A stretch of DNA of 64,000 nt from positions 393,349 through 457,348 of the forward strand of contig RPFO01000050.1 in NCBI GenBank assembly GCA_009746045.1. Reading direction: 5' to 3'. Both the position numbers and the translations under genes were made by a program. The notes under the pieces were generated by a model, which was not told where the DNA came from, ran no database searches, and was given only the letters and a program-made list of their open reading frames with translations. Source of the DNA: Mesostigma viride. Its lineage: Eukaryota; Streptophyta; Mesostigmatophyceae; Mesostigmatales; Mesostigmataceae. Shown piece after piece: positions 1 to 9,870 of this stretch (its first letter is position 1; each line of letters starts with the position of its first letter).

Positions 1-123
1 AGCAGGGAGGGGCTGGCAGGGGTGATAAGGGGGGTAAACAGGACGACCATACTGGATGGAACCGAGGTCGACTTCTCTGAGGTTGACTTCTCCTTCACCT
101 TCTACTACGGTTCTTCCTCATAG
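1..123 (+). CDS. 3' end of an upstream gene (partial)
   Basis: Frame 1 is open from the window edge to a TAG at 121-123, giving 40 residues that end in an acidic, aromatic tail (two DFS repeats followed by FTFYYGSSS). The stop is followed directly by AT-rich non-coding sequence. It may be the last exon of a gene lying mostly outside the window. I cannot assign a function, and the fragment is too short to exclude chance. Confidence 0.35.
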   Translation, partial: SREGLAGVIRGVNRTTILDGTEVDFSEVDFSFTFYYGSSS

Positions 124-210
124 AAAAACTGGAAATGTAGAGTAATAATTTGCTTTTGAGGCTGGAAAACTGGACGCATTTTGGGTTTGAAATTTGTGTA
201 TGTAGTCCTG

Positions 211-347
211 ATTTGTGTTGTAAAATGGTGTAATGGTGAATTCTCTTTTCACTTTGAAATTGGAATAAAATTGACCTGATTTGTGTTGTAAAATGGTGTA
301 ATAGTGAATTCTCCTTTCACTTTGAAATTGGAATAAAATTGACTTTC
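211..347. repeat. Two tandem copies of a 68-bp AT-rich unit
   Basis: A unit starting TTTGTGTTGTAAAATGG and ending AATAAAATTGAC occurs twice back to back with one or two differences. It lies between the partial first gene and the first palindrome copy near 393. It may be a duplicated 3' flank, since it contains AATAAA. Confidence 0.8.
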
Positions 348-526
348 GTTTTCTCTCATGCGACTGTAGTGGGTTAAACAACAATTAGTGACCCAACGGC
401 CGTTAGGGATTGGAAACCTCGCCTAACGTTTGCATATTTTCTTTCCGACAAAACCTCATTTTTTTTAAGGATGGACGTCGATGTATGTTATGTGCAGAGG
501 GGACAAGTTTGACGTCGGGGCCGATA

Positions 527-1432
527 ATGGAAGGGGATATCTCACTGCCGTGGGAAATTTGGACCGAAGTCGCAGCTTTTATGGAGGCGCCCGACGTAGC
601 CCGCTTTGAAGCAGTTTGTAGAGGGGCTAGGGAAGCGGTGTCGGGGAGGTATGAACCCCAATTCAGCTTTAAGTTAATTTCTGGGTTCGTGGACGCATTC
701 GGGGATGGTCCTCGTACATTGATAACTGAGTCTCTTTTCCGAGAATTGTATGGCGGGCAAGTAAAGTGTGCAAGCGCTGATATCACCCCCTACACACTCG
801 TCACAAGGGGAATGTATTTTAAGGTATATTGTGAAGAAGTTGAGGAGGTGTTAGGACGCCAGCCAGCACCAGAGGGACATGCACGAGCAAGGACGATGGG
901 AGGGTTGTTCAGGTCCGAGCGTGCTGAGAGGAGACGTGTGTTGGAGAGGAATTGGAGGGGGTGGACAGCTCGCTTACGCCAATTGGGAAAGGAAATGGAT
1001 GACTTGTACGATAATTATGAACTATGGGGGTTACGGAGCATTTTCTGGTTCTGCGATACTCCTTATGACCCGGATGAGGACATTTTTTTTCCTCCGGGGA
1101 GGAGAGCGCGTAGGGAGGCAGAATGGGTGAAGCTTTTGGAGGGGCTGCCTCTGGAGGGGGGAGGAATGGCATGTGCAGTTCTGATCATGGGATTTGATGA
1201 GAACGCAGACATGAAGGCCTTATTAGAGAGGAGGTGTAGGGAGGAGGATATGGCAAGCGTTTTGGTGGAGTTAGCTATGCAGGTCCTCAGCGGAACAATC
1301 TTCACACCGGATTATCTCAAGTTTTTTGGGGGGAAGAAGGCACGCTTGCTGTATTTGGCCGAGAGTAGTATGTACAAGTGGAAAGGGGACATGATGTTGT
1401 GTTTGGATGAGGATTCTGAAGAGGTTGAATGA
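527..1432 (+). CDS. F-box-like protein
   Basis: The frame is open from before 485 to TGA at 1430-1432. The ATG at 527 puts an F-box-like segment at the extreme N-terminus (residues 5-40: LPWEIWTEVAAFMEAPDVAR, then VCRGAREAV), matching the LPxEIWxxV...D...VCRxxRE pattern of F-box domains. F-box proteins normally bind SKP1 and deliver targets to an SCF ubiquitin ligase. The remaining 260 residues show no leucine-rich repeats, kelch or WD repeats that I can recognise. An in-frame ATG at 485 is an alternative start. A TGTGCAG at 493-499 looks like a splice acceptor, so an untranslated first exon is possible. A palindrome copy lies about 130 bp upstream, as for the other genes of the island. The F-box call rests on one motif. 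Confidence 0.6.
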   Translation: MEGDISLPWEIWTEVAAFMEAPDVARFEAVCRGAREAVSGRYEPQFSFKLISGFVDAFGDGPRTLITESLFRELYGGQVKCASADITPYTLVTRGMYFKVYCEEVEEVLGRQPAPEGHARARTMGGLFRSERAERRRVLERNWRGWTARLRQLGKEMDDLYDNYELWGLRSIFWFCDTPYDPDEDIFFPPGRRARREAEWVKLLEGLPLEGGGMACAVLIMGFDENADMKALLERRCREEDMASVLVELAMQVLSGTIFTPDYLKFFGGKKARLLYLAESSMYKWKGDMMLCLDEDSEEVE

Positions 1433-2259
1433 TGAAACATAAATTTCATTAATAAATTTTGAATTCTAATATTGAATGAAATTCGCCAATTTTTGCTGAT
1501 GGGTAAGGCTGATGGCTAAAGCTGGATTTCATGATTTAATTATCTCTAATTCTGTCAACTGTCACATTTATATAAATTTGACATGAATTCGGCATTTTTT
1601 GGATTCCAACGGCCGTTGGACCTCAAAAAACATTTCTAGTGTGGTTAAAAAGTTGTGGGTATTTTGTTAAATGGAGTGACCAATGGTTGTGATTTATTTG
1701 ATGCCAACGGCCGTTGGACCTTGACAAACATTGCTAGTGTAGCGCAACAGTGGTGGATAATTTGTTTAATGGAGGGGCCGTCGCATCTGCTTGTTATTTT
1801 TTTAGGCTGAACAGTCACTGAAAATGTCGACATTATTGCTCCACACCACGTAGGCCAGCCATCATGTTCCGCACACAAATCTGGCTCGACTCCGATCCCT
1901 GGCAGTGCTCTTCGCTTCGAACAGGTCCGGAACGAGTTTCTTGTGGGGTTGGAGCAATAAATAGTATTTTACCGGGAAGAGGCGTAATGCCAACGGGCGT
2001 TGGACCTGAACAATTGTGTGGTTAAATCAAGTGACAGAATATGAATGTGATTTATTTTACATTTAAAAACATATGTTATTTGGGAGGACAAGAAAGTTGG
2101 TTTTTGAGGTGTGTGTATCTTACGGTCGTTGATGGAGGAAACCTCTAACAATCCTGATGCTCTCGTGATCGTGTTTTGTTTATGTGATATCTGTCAAGGC
2201 ATCAAGAAGGAGAGGAGTCGCCCGTTGCTGAGAAGCTGAGGACAACTGTACTGGAAAGG
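1433..2259. other. Intergenic spacer with three palindrome copies
   Basis: There is no convincing gene. The spacer holds CCAACGGCCGTTGG at about 1608 and 1708 and a one-base variant (CCAACGGGCGTTGG) at about 1989. Two of the copies are followed by similar flanks (GGACCTCAAAAAACATT and GGACCTTGACAAACATT), so they derive from a longer unit related to the 208-bp array that follows. Confidence 0.75.
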
Positions 2260-4330
2260 TATGTGGACAAGGACAACTGTGGGTGTGGGGGGAATAGCTT
2301 GGTGGACACCATTTCTGACTGGTCCGTAAGGCCTCTACCCGAAGGGGGTTGTGAGCCAACGGCCGTTGGAATTGGAAAAACATTATCATGTGCTTTTTAT
2401 TCGTTTGATAGGGTGGCAAGCAGCCAGGATGTGTCTTTCATGCAGCTTTGTGGTGGCTATTTACCATTTTTCTCCTAGAAAGGCCTCCAAAAAAACTAGC
2501 TGAGCATAAAGATGGGCTTGACTGGTTCGTAAGGCATCCACCCTTCCCAGTGGGGGGTTGTGAGCCAACGGCCGTTGGAATTGGAAAAACATTATCATGT
2601 GCTTTTTATTCGTTTGATAGGGTGGCAAGCAGCCAGGATGTGTCTTTCATGCAGCTTAGTGGTGGCTATTTACCATTTTTCTCCTAGAAAGGCCTCCAAA
2701 AAAACTAGCTGAGCATAAAGATGGGGCTTGACTGGTTCGTAAGGCATCCACCCTTCCCAGAGGGGGGTTGTGAGCAAACGGCCGTTGGAATTGGAAAAAC
2801 ATTATCATGTGCATTTCATTCGTTTCATTGGGTGGCAATAAGGCAGGATGCGTCTTTCATGCAGCTTAGTGATGGTTATTACCATGTGCGTTCCTAGAAA
2901 GGCCTCCAAAAAAACTAGCTGAGCATAAAGATGTGGTTGACTGGTTCGTAAGGCATCCACCCTTCCCAGAGGGGGGTTGTGAGCCAACGGCCGTTGGACT
3001 TGAAAAACATTATCATGTGCATTTCATTCCTTTGAGTGGGTTGGCAATCAGCCAGGATGTATCTTTCATTCAGCTTAGTGGTGGCTATTACCATTTTTCT
3101 TCCAAGAAAGGCCTCCAAAAATCTAGCTGAGCATAAAGATGGGCTTGACTGGTTCGTAAGGCATCCACCCTTCCCAGTGGGGGGTTGTGAGCCAACGGCC
3201 GTTGGACTTGAAAAACATTATCATGTGCATTTCATTCCTTTGAGTGGGTTGGCAATCAGCCAGGATGTATCTTTCATTCAGCTTTGTTGTGGCTATTACC
3301 ATTTTTCTTCCAAGAAAGGCCTCCAAAAATCTAGCTGAGCATAAAGATGGGCTTGACTGGTTCGTAAGGCATCCACCCTTCCCAGTGGGGGGTTGTGAGC
3401 CAACGGCCGTTGGACTTGAAAAACATTATCATGTGCATTTCATTCCTTTGAGTGGGTTGGCAATCAGCCAGGATGTATCTTTCATTCAGCTTTGTGGTGG
3501 CTATTACCATTTTTCTTCCAAGAAAGGCCTCCAAAAATCTAGCTGAGCATAAAGATGGGGCTTGACTGGTTCGTAAGGCATCCACCCTTCCCAGTGGGGG
3601 GTTGTGAGCCAACGGCCGTTGGACTTGAAAAACATTATCATGTGCATTTCATTCCTTTGAGTGGGTTGGCAATCAGCCAGGATGTATCTTTCATTCAGCT
3701 TTGTTGTGGCTATTACCATTTTTCTTCCAAGAAAGGCCTCCAAAAATCTAGCTGAGCATAAAGATGGGCTTGACTGGTTCGTAAGGCATCCACCCTTCCC
3801 AGTGGGGGGTTGTGAGCCAACGGCCGTTGGACTTGAAAAACATTATCATGTGCATTTCATTCCTTTGAGTGGGTTGGCAATCAGCCAGGATGTATCTTTC
3901 ATTCAGCTTTGTGGTGGCTATTACCATTTTTCTTCCAAGAAAGGCCTCCAAAAATCTAGCTGAGCATAAAGATGGGGCTTGACTGGTTCGTAAGGCATCC
4001 ACCCTTCCCATAGGGGGGTTGTGAGCCAACGGCCGTTGGAATTGGAAAAACATTATCATGTGCATTTCATTCTTTTCATTTGGTGGCAGTAAGGCAGGAT
4101 GTGTCTTTTATGCAGCTTAGTGGTGGCTATTTACCATTTTTCTTCCAAGAAAGGCCTCTGAAAAATCTACCTGAGCATAAAGATGGGCTTGACTGGTTCG
4201 TAAGGCATCCACCCTTCCCATAGGGGGGTTGTGAGCCAACGGCCGTTAGACTTGAAAAACATTACCATGTGCATTTCATTCGTTTAATTGGGTGGCAATA
4301 AGGCAGGATGTGTCTTTGATGCATGTTGAT
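2260..4330. repeat. 208-bp tandem array carrying the palindrome, about 10 units
   Basis: Units of 208-209 bp run head to tail, with the palindrome at about 2359, 2567, 2776, 2984, 3193, 3400, 3609, 3817, 4027 and 4235. Each unit contains TTCGTAAGGCATCCACCC, the palindrome, ACATTATCATGTGC, and a stretch near GAAAGGCCTCCAAAAA. The central units (about 2985-3960) are almost identical, whereas the outer units are more diverged, as expected when an array is homogenised from the middle. The short open frames in it repeat with the same period and are not genes. Confidence 0.93.
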
Positions 4331-4433
4331 TTTGGGTGTGATTTTCTTGCGCCAAAGGCCGTTGGAACCTGCAAATTAGGGTTTCATTTTCTTTGCACCT
4401 GGAAGTAGGGTGAGGTTTGCCATGTGGCATTAT

Positions 4434-4607
4434 GGATGTAATCAATAAATGCATAATAAATCATTTTTCGTTCGCCAACGGCCGTTGGGATGGAGAAATG
4501 GGTGTCATTTTCGTGCGCGTAATAAATCTTACATTCTTGTTAGTTTTTTCAAGCCAACGGCCGTTCACGGTCAGAAATGTATATCAAACGGTGTCGGTGG
4601 GTTGCAG
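4434..4607 (+). promoter_or_regulatory. Shared 5' module upstream of paralogous genes
   Basis: A block of about 170 bp runs from ATGGATGTAATCAATAAATG through two palindromes to TTGCAG immediately before the start codon. Nearly the same block precedes the genes at 6761 and 7680, and a partial copy precedes the remnant at 5401. The last 38 bp look like a tiny 5' intron: a GT just after the palindrome (GTGAGAAA in three copies, GTCAGAAA here) and GCAG directly before ATG. The module was evidently duplicated together with the genes and probably holds their promoter. The AATAAA-like sequences inside it could instead serve the upstream gene. Confidence 0.6.
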
Positions 4608-5246
4608 ATGACGTTCTACAGGACGAAGGGGGGCGAGTGGATCAATATCACCAAATGGCAACAAGAGCGTGACGACTTGGAAGACAGGCTTGAGGGTGTG
4701 GTCAGGAGCGCACTCAGGCTTGTGCCGGACATTAAGCTGTCGTTCAAGCCCAAGGAGGGTGGAGAGGGTCTTCTGACACGTATGCGACCAGACGCGACGG
4801 ACGCGGTTCTTGTTTTCAATATGGAGGGAGGGGGGATCCCAAGGCCGACCGTAGAGCCATTTGAGGAGGTGCTTGTGAGATGTGGTGCTATAAGGCGAAA
4901 GGATTATTCGAAAGCCCGCAATTGGCATGAGACCGTTGATGCTGATGGTAATGTCATTCGAAAACCGATAATGGGTTATGATCTGGGAGAAGGGTGTGAG
5001 GGTTTGGGGAATGAGGGACGGTTCAAGTGGGTCATCTTGAAAGACGGCAAGTACTTCAAGCTTGACAATGAGGACCGGCTGTTCCTGTCTTCTGGAAGTT
5101 GCAGAATCCGGTTGAGCGAATACGTGCACGAGTGGGGAACCAGCGGTGTTGACGAGTTTGAGAAGGCGGTTTCTGATGTGCTGTCCGCCTTCGGGCAGAA
5201 GTACAAGTTCGAGTGCGTCAATGATGCGAATCGATATTGTGACTGA
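4608..5246 (+). CDS. Island paralog A, unknown function
   Basis: This encodes 212 residues. The ATG at 4608 follows TTGCAG, and the paralog at 6761 starts at the same codon in the same context. The protein begins MTFYRTKGGEWIN and ends in a helix-like segment (FEKAVSDVLSAFGQKYKFEC). Conserved blocks shared with the paralog are the PTVEPFEEVLVRCGAIR stretch near residue 83, GRFKWVILKDGKYFK near residue 142, and LSEYVHEWG near residue 171. This copy has an insertion after residue 13 (ITKWQQERDD). There is no signal peptide, membrane segment or known catalytic motif. A weaker form of the C-terminal segment recurs after the MYND gene at 6375-6455, so this domain may define the island's gene family. 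Function unknown. Confidence 0.75.
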   Translation: MTFYRTKGGEWINITKWQQERDDLEDRLEGVVRSALRLVPDIKLSFKPKEGGEGLLTRMRPDATDAVLVFNMEGGGIPRPTVEPFEEVLVRCGAIRRKDYSKARNWHETVDADGNVIRKPIMGYDLGEGCEGLGNEGRFKWVILKDGKYFKLDNEDRLFLSSGSCRIRLSEYVHEWGTSGVDEFEKAVSDVLSAFGQKYKFECVNDANRYCD

Positions 5247-5400
5247 CAAGTTTATCGATTGAAATGATCAATATCGGCTGCGAGTTTTTGTTGTAATAAA
5301 TAAATGAATAAAAAATCTTACATTTTTTTTAGTTTTTTCAAGCCAACGACCGTTGAAGGTGAGAAAGGTATATCCGTCCAACGGTGTTTGTGGTTCGCAG

Positions 5401-5508
5401 ATGACATTGGAAAGAGTGGTATATGAGGCCATCATCAATAGTTTGGGATTACTAGTTTTTGGAAGCCAACGGCCGTTGGGATGGAGAAATGTCAAAAGGG
5501 GGGGTTGA
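5401..5508 (+). pseudogene. Truncated copy of an island gene start
   Basis: The shared leader (palindrome variant, GTGAGAAAGG, TTCGCAG) is present at 5340-5400 and is followed by ATGACATTGG, matching the first codons (M-T) of the genes at 4608 and 6761. The frame then runs only 35 codons, through another palindrome copy, to TGA. It is best read as a leader and start codon left behind after the coding region was lost. Confidence 0.55.
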
Positions 5509-5585
5509 GTAAAATATAAGGACATGCGTACGTCTTATAAGGACAACCTACGTATTACGCACGTGCCAATTGGCGCAGGGCAGGG

Positions 5586-6376
5586 ATGGCGGAGACGGGC
5601 GAGCTGGAATCTTCGACCCGCGCTGCGATTGCCTGCGTGGCAGCAAACGTACTTAACCGGGCTCGCGAGATCCACGGATGGGTACGGCAGCACGAGAAGC
5701 GCCTGGGTCGCCAGTTTGCGGTTTTGGTCGTGTATGACTCGTTCGCCTCAGTAGGACGACAGATTAATCTCCAGTTGCTGGACATGTACTTCGCCTTGGC
5801 TGGCGGATTCTACAAGCCCACGCCGGCGGATCGGGTTCCACTCAATCGAGACGTAGAGTTTCGACTTTTGGTGTCGTATGTCGGAAAGGTTGGGTGGGAC
5901 CAGTGGGAGAAAGACCAGTGGGGGAAATTTCCAGACGCGAGTGAGGCGCAGCCGAGATTGACCGTATCGGCGAGAGTAGAGGGGGGGGGTTTGAAGGTTT
6001 CCATTTTACATTCGGGAATTCCGAGTCCGTGAAATTGACGTTTTCACGGATGATCGTTCTCCCGGGGGTGGGAGGGCCGATGCTGGGCTCGCTTCCAAAG
6101 TGTTGCTCGAATCAGGCGTGCTCTGTGATGGAGGGTGTCCACCGCAAGTGCGGGGGTTGTCGAGACGTCCGGTATTGTGCTGCCGAATGCCAGCGTGCGG
6201 ACTGGGAGGAACACAAGAAGTGGTGTAACAAGTATCGTGAGGCGAGAAAGTCTCTCAGCACTATGCACGGCGACGTTACAGACAGCTGGTCTGGTGTCAA
6301 TTTGGCCGGACTTGTAATTCGGATGGGGGGTGAAGTGCATTTCAAGTTCAAAGGTGAAATGTTCAAGGTTTTTTGA
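5586..6376 (+). CDS. MYND zinc-finger protein, frame broken in a G run
   Basis: Two overlapping frames make one protein. The first, from ATG 5586, gives about 134 residues (MAETGELESSTRAAIACVAA onward). At a run of nine G (5981-5989) the frame must shift by the equivalent of one missing G. It then continues FEGFHFTFGNSESVKLTF into a clear MYND finger (CCSNQAC, CGGCRDVRYCAAECQ, HKKWC; about 6102-6227) and ends at TGA 6374-6376. MYND fingers bind zinc and short proline-rich peptides in other proteins. The N-terminal part is not recognised. Without the shift the first frame stops at 6032 and the MYND part has no ATG upstream of the finger except one at about 6050. A stop next to a T run at 6369-6374 may also be artificial (see the remnant that follows). 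Confidence 0.7.
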
Positions 6377-6455
6377 GGGGACTAAATCGTACCCCAGGGC
6401 GATTTGTGAGGCGATGTCCGCGCTGGGGGAACAGTACCCCTGTTCGACTGCGTGA
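6375..6455 (+). pseudogene. Remnant or detached C-terminus of the island domain
   Basis: The 26 codons after the MYND stop include ICEAMSALGEQYPC. They match the C-terminal helix of the 6761 paralog (REVMSALGQEYKFEC), and nucleotide similarity continues into the 3' flank. If one T in the run at 6369-6374 is extra, this is simply the true C-terminus of the MYND protein. That would tie the MYND gene to the paralog family. Confidence 0.5.
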
Positions 6456-6760
6456 GGGGAATGGATTCTGCGACTGAAGAAATTTTGGGTGTGATTTTCT
6501 TGCGCCAACGGCCGTTGGAACTTGCAAATTAGGGTTTGATTTTCTTTGCAACCGGAAGTAGGGTGTGGTTTGCCACGTGGCACCATGGATGTAATTAATA
6601 AATGCATAATAAAACATTTTTCGTGCGCCAACGGCCGTTGGAGACTGAAAACTAGTGTGTGATTTGTGCGCGTAATAAATCTTAAAATTCTTGTTGTTTT
6701 TTCAAGCCAACGGCCGTTGACGGTGAGAAATGTATATCAAACGGTGTCGGTGGGTTGCAG

Positions 6761-7378
6761 ATGACGTTCTACAGGACGGAGGGGGGCGAGTGGATCAACT
6801 TGGAAGACAGGCTTCTGGGAGTGGTTAAGAGCGCGCTCAGGCTTCTGCCGGACATTAAGCTGGATTTTAAGCCCAAGGAGGGTGAAAGGTCTCTTTTGAA
6901 ACCGGATGTCGCGAAGGCCGCGGCTCTTGTTTTCAATATCGAGGGTCGGGGACTCCCAAACCCGACCGTAGAGCCATTTGAGGAGGTGCTTGTGAGGTGT
7001 GGTGCTATAAGGCCCTATGATCCATCAATACCCAGCCCAATTTGTTTTCAGTCGATCGATGCTGATGGTAATGAAAGTTGGATACAGATGACGCGGCCAT
7101 ATGAGAGGGGAGAAGGGTTTAAGGGTTTAGGGGAGGTGGGACGGTTCGAATGGGTCATCTTGAAGGACGGCAAGTACTTCAAGCATCACACTGACCTGAT
7201 CATCGACCGGCTGTTCGTGTCTGCTGGAGATTGCATGTTCTGGTTGAGGGAATACGTGCATGAGTGGGGACCCGACGGTGTTGACGAGTTTGAGAAAGCG
7301 GTTCGTGAGGTGATGTCCGCGCTGGGGCAGGAGTACAAGTTCGAGTGCGTGACTGACGCGAATCGATTATGCGACTGA
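6761..7378 (+). CDS. Island paralog B, unknown function
   Basis: This encodes 205 residues and is a clear tandem paralog of the 4608 gene, with the same start (MTFYRT, then GGEWIN), the same PTVEPFEEVLVRCGAIR block, and the same GRFEWVILKDGKYFK and LREYVHEWG blocks. The C-terminus is FEKAVREVMSALGQEYKFEC. It lacks the ten-residue insertion near residue 14 and differs most around residues 85-105, where paralog A has DYSKARNWHETVDADGN. The ATG at 6761 directly follows TTGCAG. The upstream 170 bp match the shared module. The 3' flank carries palindromes at about 7403 and 7449. No motif shows an activity. Confidence 0.78.
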   Translation: MTFYRTEGGEWINLEDRLLGVVKSALRLLPDIKLDFKPKEGERSLLKPDVAKAAALVFNIEGRGLPNPTVEPFEEVLVRCGAIRPYDPSIPSPICFQSIDADGNESWIQMTRPYERGEGFKGLGEVGRFEWVILKDGKYFKHHTDLIIDRLFVSAGDCMFWLREYVHEWGPDGVDEFEKAVREVMSALGQEYKFECVTDANRLCD

Positions 7379-7679
7379 AGTGTTGGGTGTGATTTTCTTT
7401 GCGCCAACGGCCGTTGGAACCTGCAAATTAGGGTTTGATTTTCTTTGCGCCAACGGCCGTTGGCAGCTGGAAAGTTGGGTGTGATTCGCCACGTGGCACT
7501 ATGGATGTAATCAATAAATGCATAATAAAAATTTTTTTCGTGCATTTTTCGTGCGCCAACGGCCGTTGGAGGCTGGAAAATGGTGTGATTTTCGTGCGAG
7601 TAATAAATCATTCTTGTTGTTTCAAGCCAACGGCCGTTGACGGTGAGAAATGTGTATCAAACGGTGTTGGTGGTCGCAG

Positions 7680-8461
7680 ATGGCGGTCAAATGCACGGTT
7701 GCGTGGTGCCAGGAAGCGAGAGCAGGAGGGGATGACTTGTGCGTGCGTCATGTCAGCGTGCGAACGGGAATGGCAGGGAGGGTGAAGGATTTGTTTGCAA
7801 AAAAGGGGGGTGTATCGCCCGGGATTGCCAGCTTCCATTCGGGACGGATTGCATGCCTTTTTGTGATGGACACGCCAAGTTGTCAGGGGAGATGCAAGAG
7901 GTGATCAAAGGAGGCTTGTTGTTTGTGCATGGCGAGTCCAGTGCTGGTGAAGGACCTCTTGTCCTGAGTTTTGAGGTGGACAGTGCTGGAAGTCTGGAAA
8001 GAATGGCGGTCAGGTCGCGGGAATGGATGTTGAATCACCCTGACTTTGACTCGTATGCCTACTGCCAAGGTTTCGGGGACGCCGTTTTTACATGGATGCT
8101 GTGCTCGGAGGATGACGTGCATGCGATTGTTTCGCATGACGACTTGGATATCGCAGGCGCGATGGGCGCAGACCTGTTGTTGTATTTCATGATTGGATGG
8201 GGTTGCGGATTTTTGGAAGGTGATTGGTGGGTCCCGCACCTCGCAAGGCTTACTTTTGCGGTCGGCGAATTGCCTGTACCTGTTGAAGTCTCAAAAACTC
8301 GTGTGGAGATGGCTGCCGTTCTGGCATCGGGGGTTAAGCGCCAAGCCCGATTTGCCATGACCGTTGTTGCTGGTGCTGAGGGGGAGGAAATTGAAAAGGT
8401 CGTGGAAAGGGTCGTCCTGGCCTCTGCTTTGGTGGAGAGAGCAAGGAATGCATGCGACTAG
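7680..8461 (+). CDS. Double Cys/His-knuckle protein, frame broken in a G run
   Basis: The start is at ATG 7680 after TCGCAG, at the end of the shared 5' module. The first frame gives MAVKCTVAWCQEARAGG and a knuckle of form C-x4-C-x10-C-x2-H (residues 5-24). At A6G6 (about 7799-7810) the frame must shift as if one G were missing. It then reads GGCIARDCQLPFGTDC and MPFCDGH, a second C-x4-C...C-x2-H knuckle, followed by about 190 residues to TAG 8459-8461. The C-x4-C...C-x2-H pattern resembles the WRKY19-like zinc knuckles of plants and oomycetes, but only at the level of spacing. The 9871 gene has the same two-knuckle head, which supports joining the frames. The remainder contains an aromatic, small-residue stretch (DLLLYFMIGWGCGFLEGDWW) that is not clearly membrane-spanning. 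Confidence 0.68.
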
Positions 8462-8532
8462 GTGTTTTTGGTCGCCAACGGCCGTTGGACTTGCAAAATG
8501 TCCTGTGAGCTGAGTCCGTTTCTTAACTTGCC

Positions 8533-8877
8533 ATGGACGTCGGTTGTGCAGGGGCAGGGTGTAGGATGGAGTGCGGAAAAGAAGGAAAGGAAGGGGGGGA
8601 GACTACAAAGGAAAACCTGATAGAGATTGTGGAGGCCGAACTGGAAGACCTGCCCGATCTGGTTCTCGAAGAGGACGGGCAATTGCACGCTGAACGTCTT
8701 GATGGCGTGGGCATGATGATGTCGGAGGTTGATGGGTATGGTGGAATTGCTAAAGGTGTATTGCGTAAATTGAGGCGTGAGGAGGATGTGGGGACTCCGG
8801 CTCATGTTTTGGTCAGTTTTATGAACGACAATTGGGGTCGAATGCAACCCACTAAAGATGGGGAGGATGTTGACTAG
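8533..8877 (+). CDS. Small acidic protein of the island, unknown
   Basis: The frame gives 114 residues from ATG 8533, or 103 from ATG 8566. The first eleven residues (MDVGCAGAGCR) are cysteine-rich but lack a full knuckle. A possible splice acceptor (GTGCAG) at 8546-8551 suggests the shorter form. The body is acidic and probably helical (NLIEIVEAELEDLPDLVLEE). A palindrome lies about 60 bp upstream, and AATAAA-type signals follow the stop near 8910. I see no recognisable domain. Confidence 0.5.
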   Translation: MDVGCAGAGCRMECGKEGKEGGETTKENLIEIVEAELEDLPDLVLEEDGQLHAERLDGVGMMMSEVDGYGGIAKGVLRKLRREEDVGTPAHVLVSFMNDNWGRMQPTKDGEDVD

Positions 8878-9071
8878 AATGTGATTTTAGGATGAATGTA
8901 AATTTATTTAATAAAGAAGAATCATTTGGAAAAAATCGCCTGATGGTGTCAAGTTTTGTGCGTCTAAGGCCAACGGCCGTTGGGATGTGTGGAATTTAAC
9001 AGGGCCAACGGCCGTTGACCCTGGTGAATGCGTGCGTTTGCGGGTGGTGTAAAAAATATCGATGTGCACAG

Positions 9072-9644
9072 ATGGACCACATTCGATGCGAACATCCGGA
9101 TTGTCAATGGGAAGGAATGCCGACGGACAGCGAGTGGTTCTGTCCCAAGCATTCTGACGTATGGGGGGCGTTGTTTGCCGAAATCGAGAGCGGGCTGATG
9201 ACGATTGACCGTCACATCGTGACGAAAAAGTGGAAGCCTTGGCCCAACAACATGGTTTTGGTCTTGTACTATGTTGACAAGAAGCCTCGATTCATGCTGC
9301 GTGATGCAGAGTGGGTGATAGAGGAGGTGGGACAGATGCGACCTGGAGAGGGGATAGGCGGAGAGGACAAGCCGCCAAGGCATGTGTGGGCTTACATGGG
9401 AGACCATCCCGACTGTCCAACGGCCAAAGTGTGGCATGATATGGGAAGGGACATGGCCACGGAGTCCGCGTACGAGTGCGCGCGACTCGTGACAGCGCTC
9501 TTGAAGGGGGAGGTGAAAGACCTGATGCGCAAGGGGGGGTTGGTAGAGCAGATTAGACAGCAGATTAGACGTGTGTGTGATTTTGATGAGGAGATTGATG
9601 AGAAGCCGGCAAAGAGGGGCAGGATGGACAGAATTGCTCAGTAA
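9072..9644 (+). CDS. Single Cys/His-knuckle protein, unknown
   Basis: This encodes 190 residues from the ATG at 9072, which follows GCACAG. A candidate donor (GTGAATG) lies at 9024, just after the palindrome at about 9004, so the 5' layout matches the neighbours. Residues 6-27 form one knuckle (CEHPDC, then FCPKH; C-x4-C-x12-C-x2-H). The middle has a hydrophobic strand (NNMVLVLYYVDKKPRFML). The C-terminus has a basic stretch (EKPAKRGRMDR) that could be a nuclear localisation signal. An upstream in-frame TTG gives extra cysteines, but there is no ATG there. I do not recognise the family. Confidence 0.62.
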   Translation: MDHIRCEHPDCQWEGMPTDSEWFCPKHSDVWGALFAEIESGLMTIDRHIVTKKWKPWPNNMVLVLYYVDKKPRFMLRDAEWVIEEVGQMRPGEGIGGEDKPPRHVWAYMGDHPDCPTAKVWHDMGRDMATESAYECARLVTALLKGEVKDLMRKGGLVEQIRQQIRRVCDFDEEIDEKPAKRGRMDRIAQ

Positions 9645-9870
9645 GAAAGAGAGGGAGAAAATATGATTTGATTAATCTGATGCGTGTAATTGAAACTAAT
9701 TTATTTTGTCTCATAAAACTTCTTTGAACGGACCTTCTTTGAACCAACAATTATTGCACAAAAAGACTAGATTGAGAATTGTGTGAGAAAGACGCCAGAG
9801 GGGGTTCTGACGGTCCTTATTGCCCCTGTTATACAATGGCTGCTGTATGGGACTCATGGCAATTGCGCAG

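Noticed and set aside
2260-4330. Possible CRISPR-like array or repeated small genes in the 208-bp array
   Set aside because: Both repeat and intervening sequence are identical from unit to unit, so there are no spacers. The short frames only follow the period. The genome is eukaryotic.
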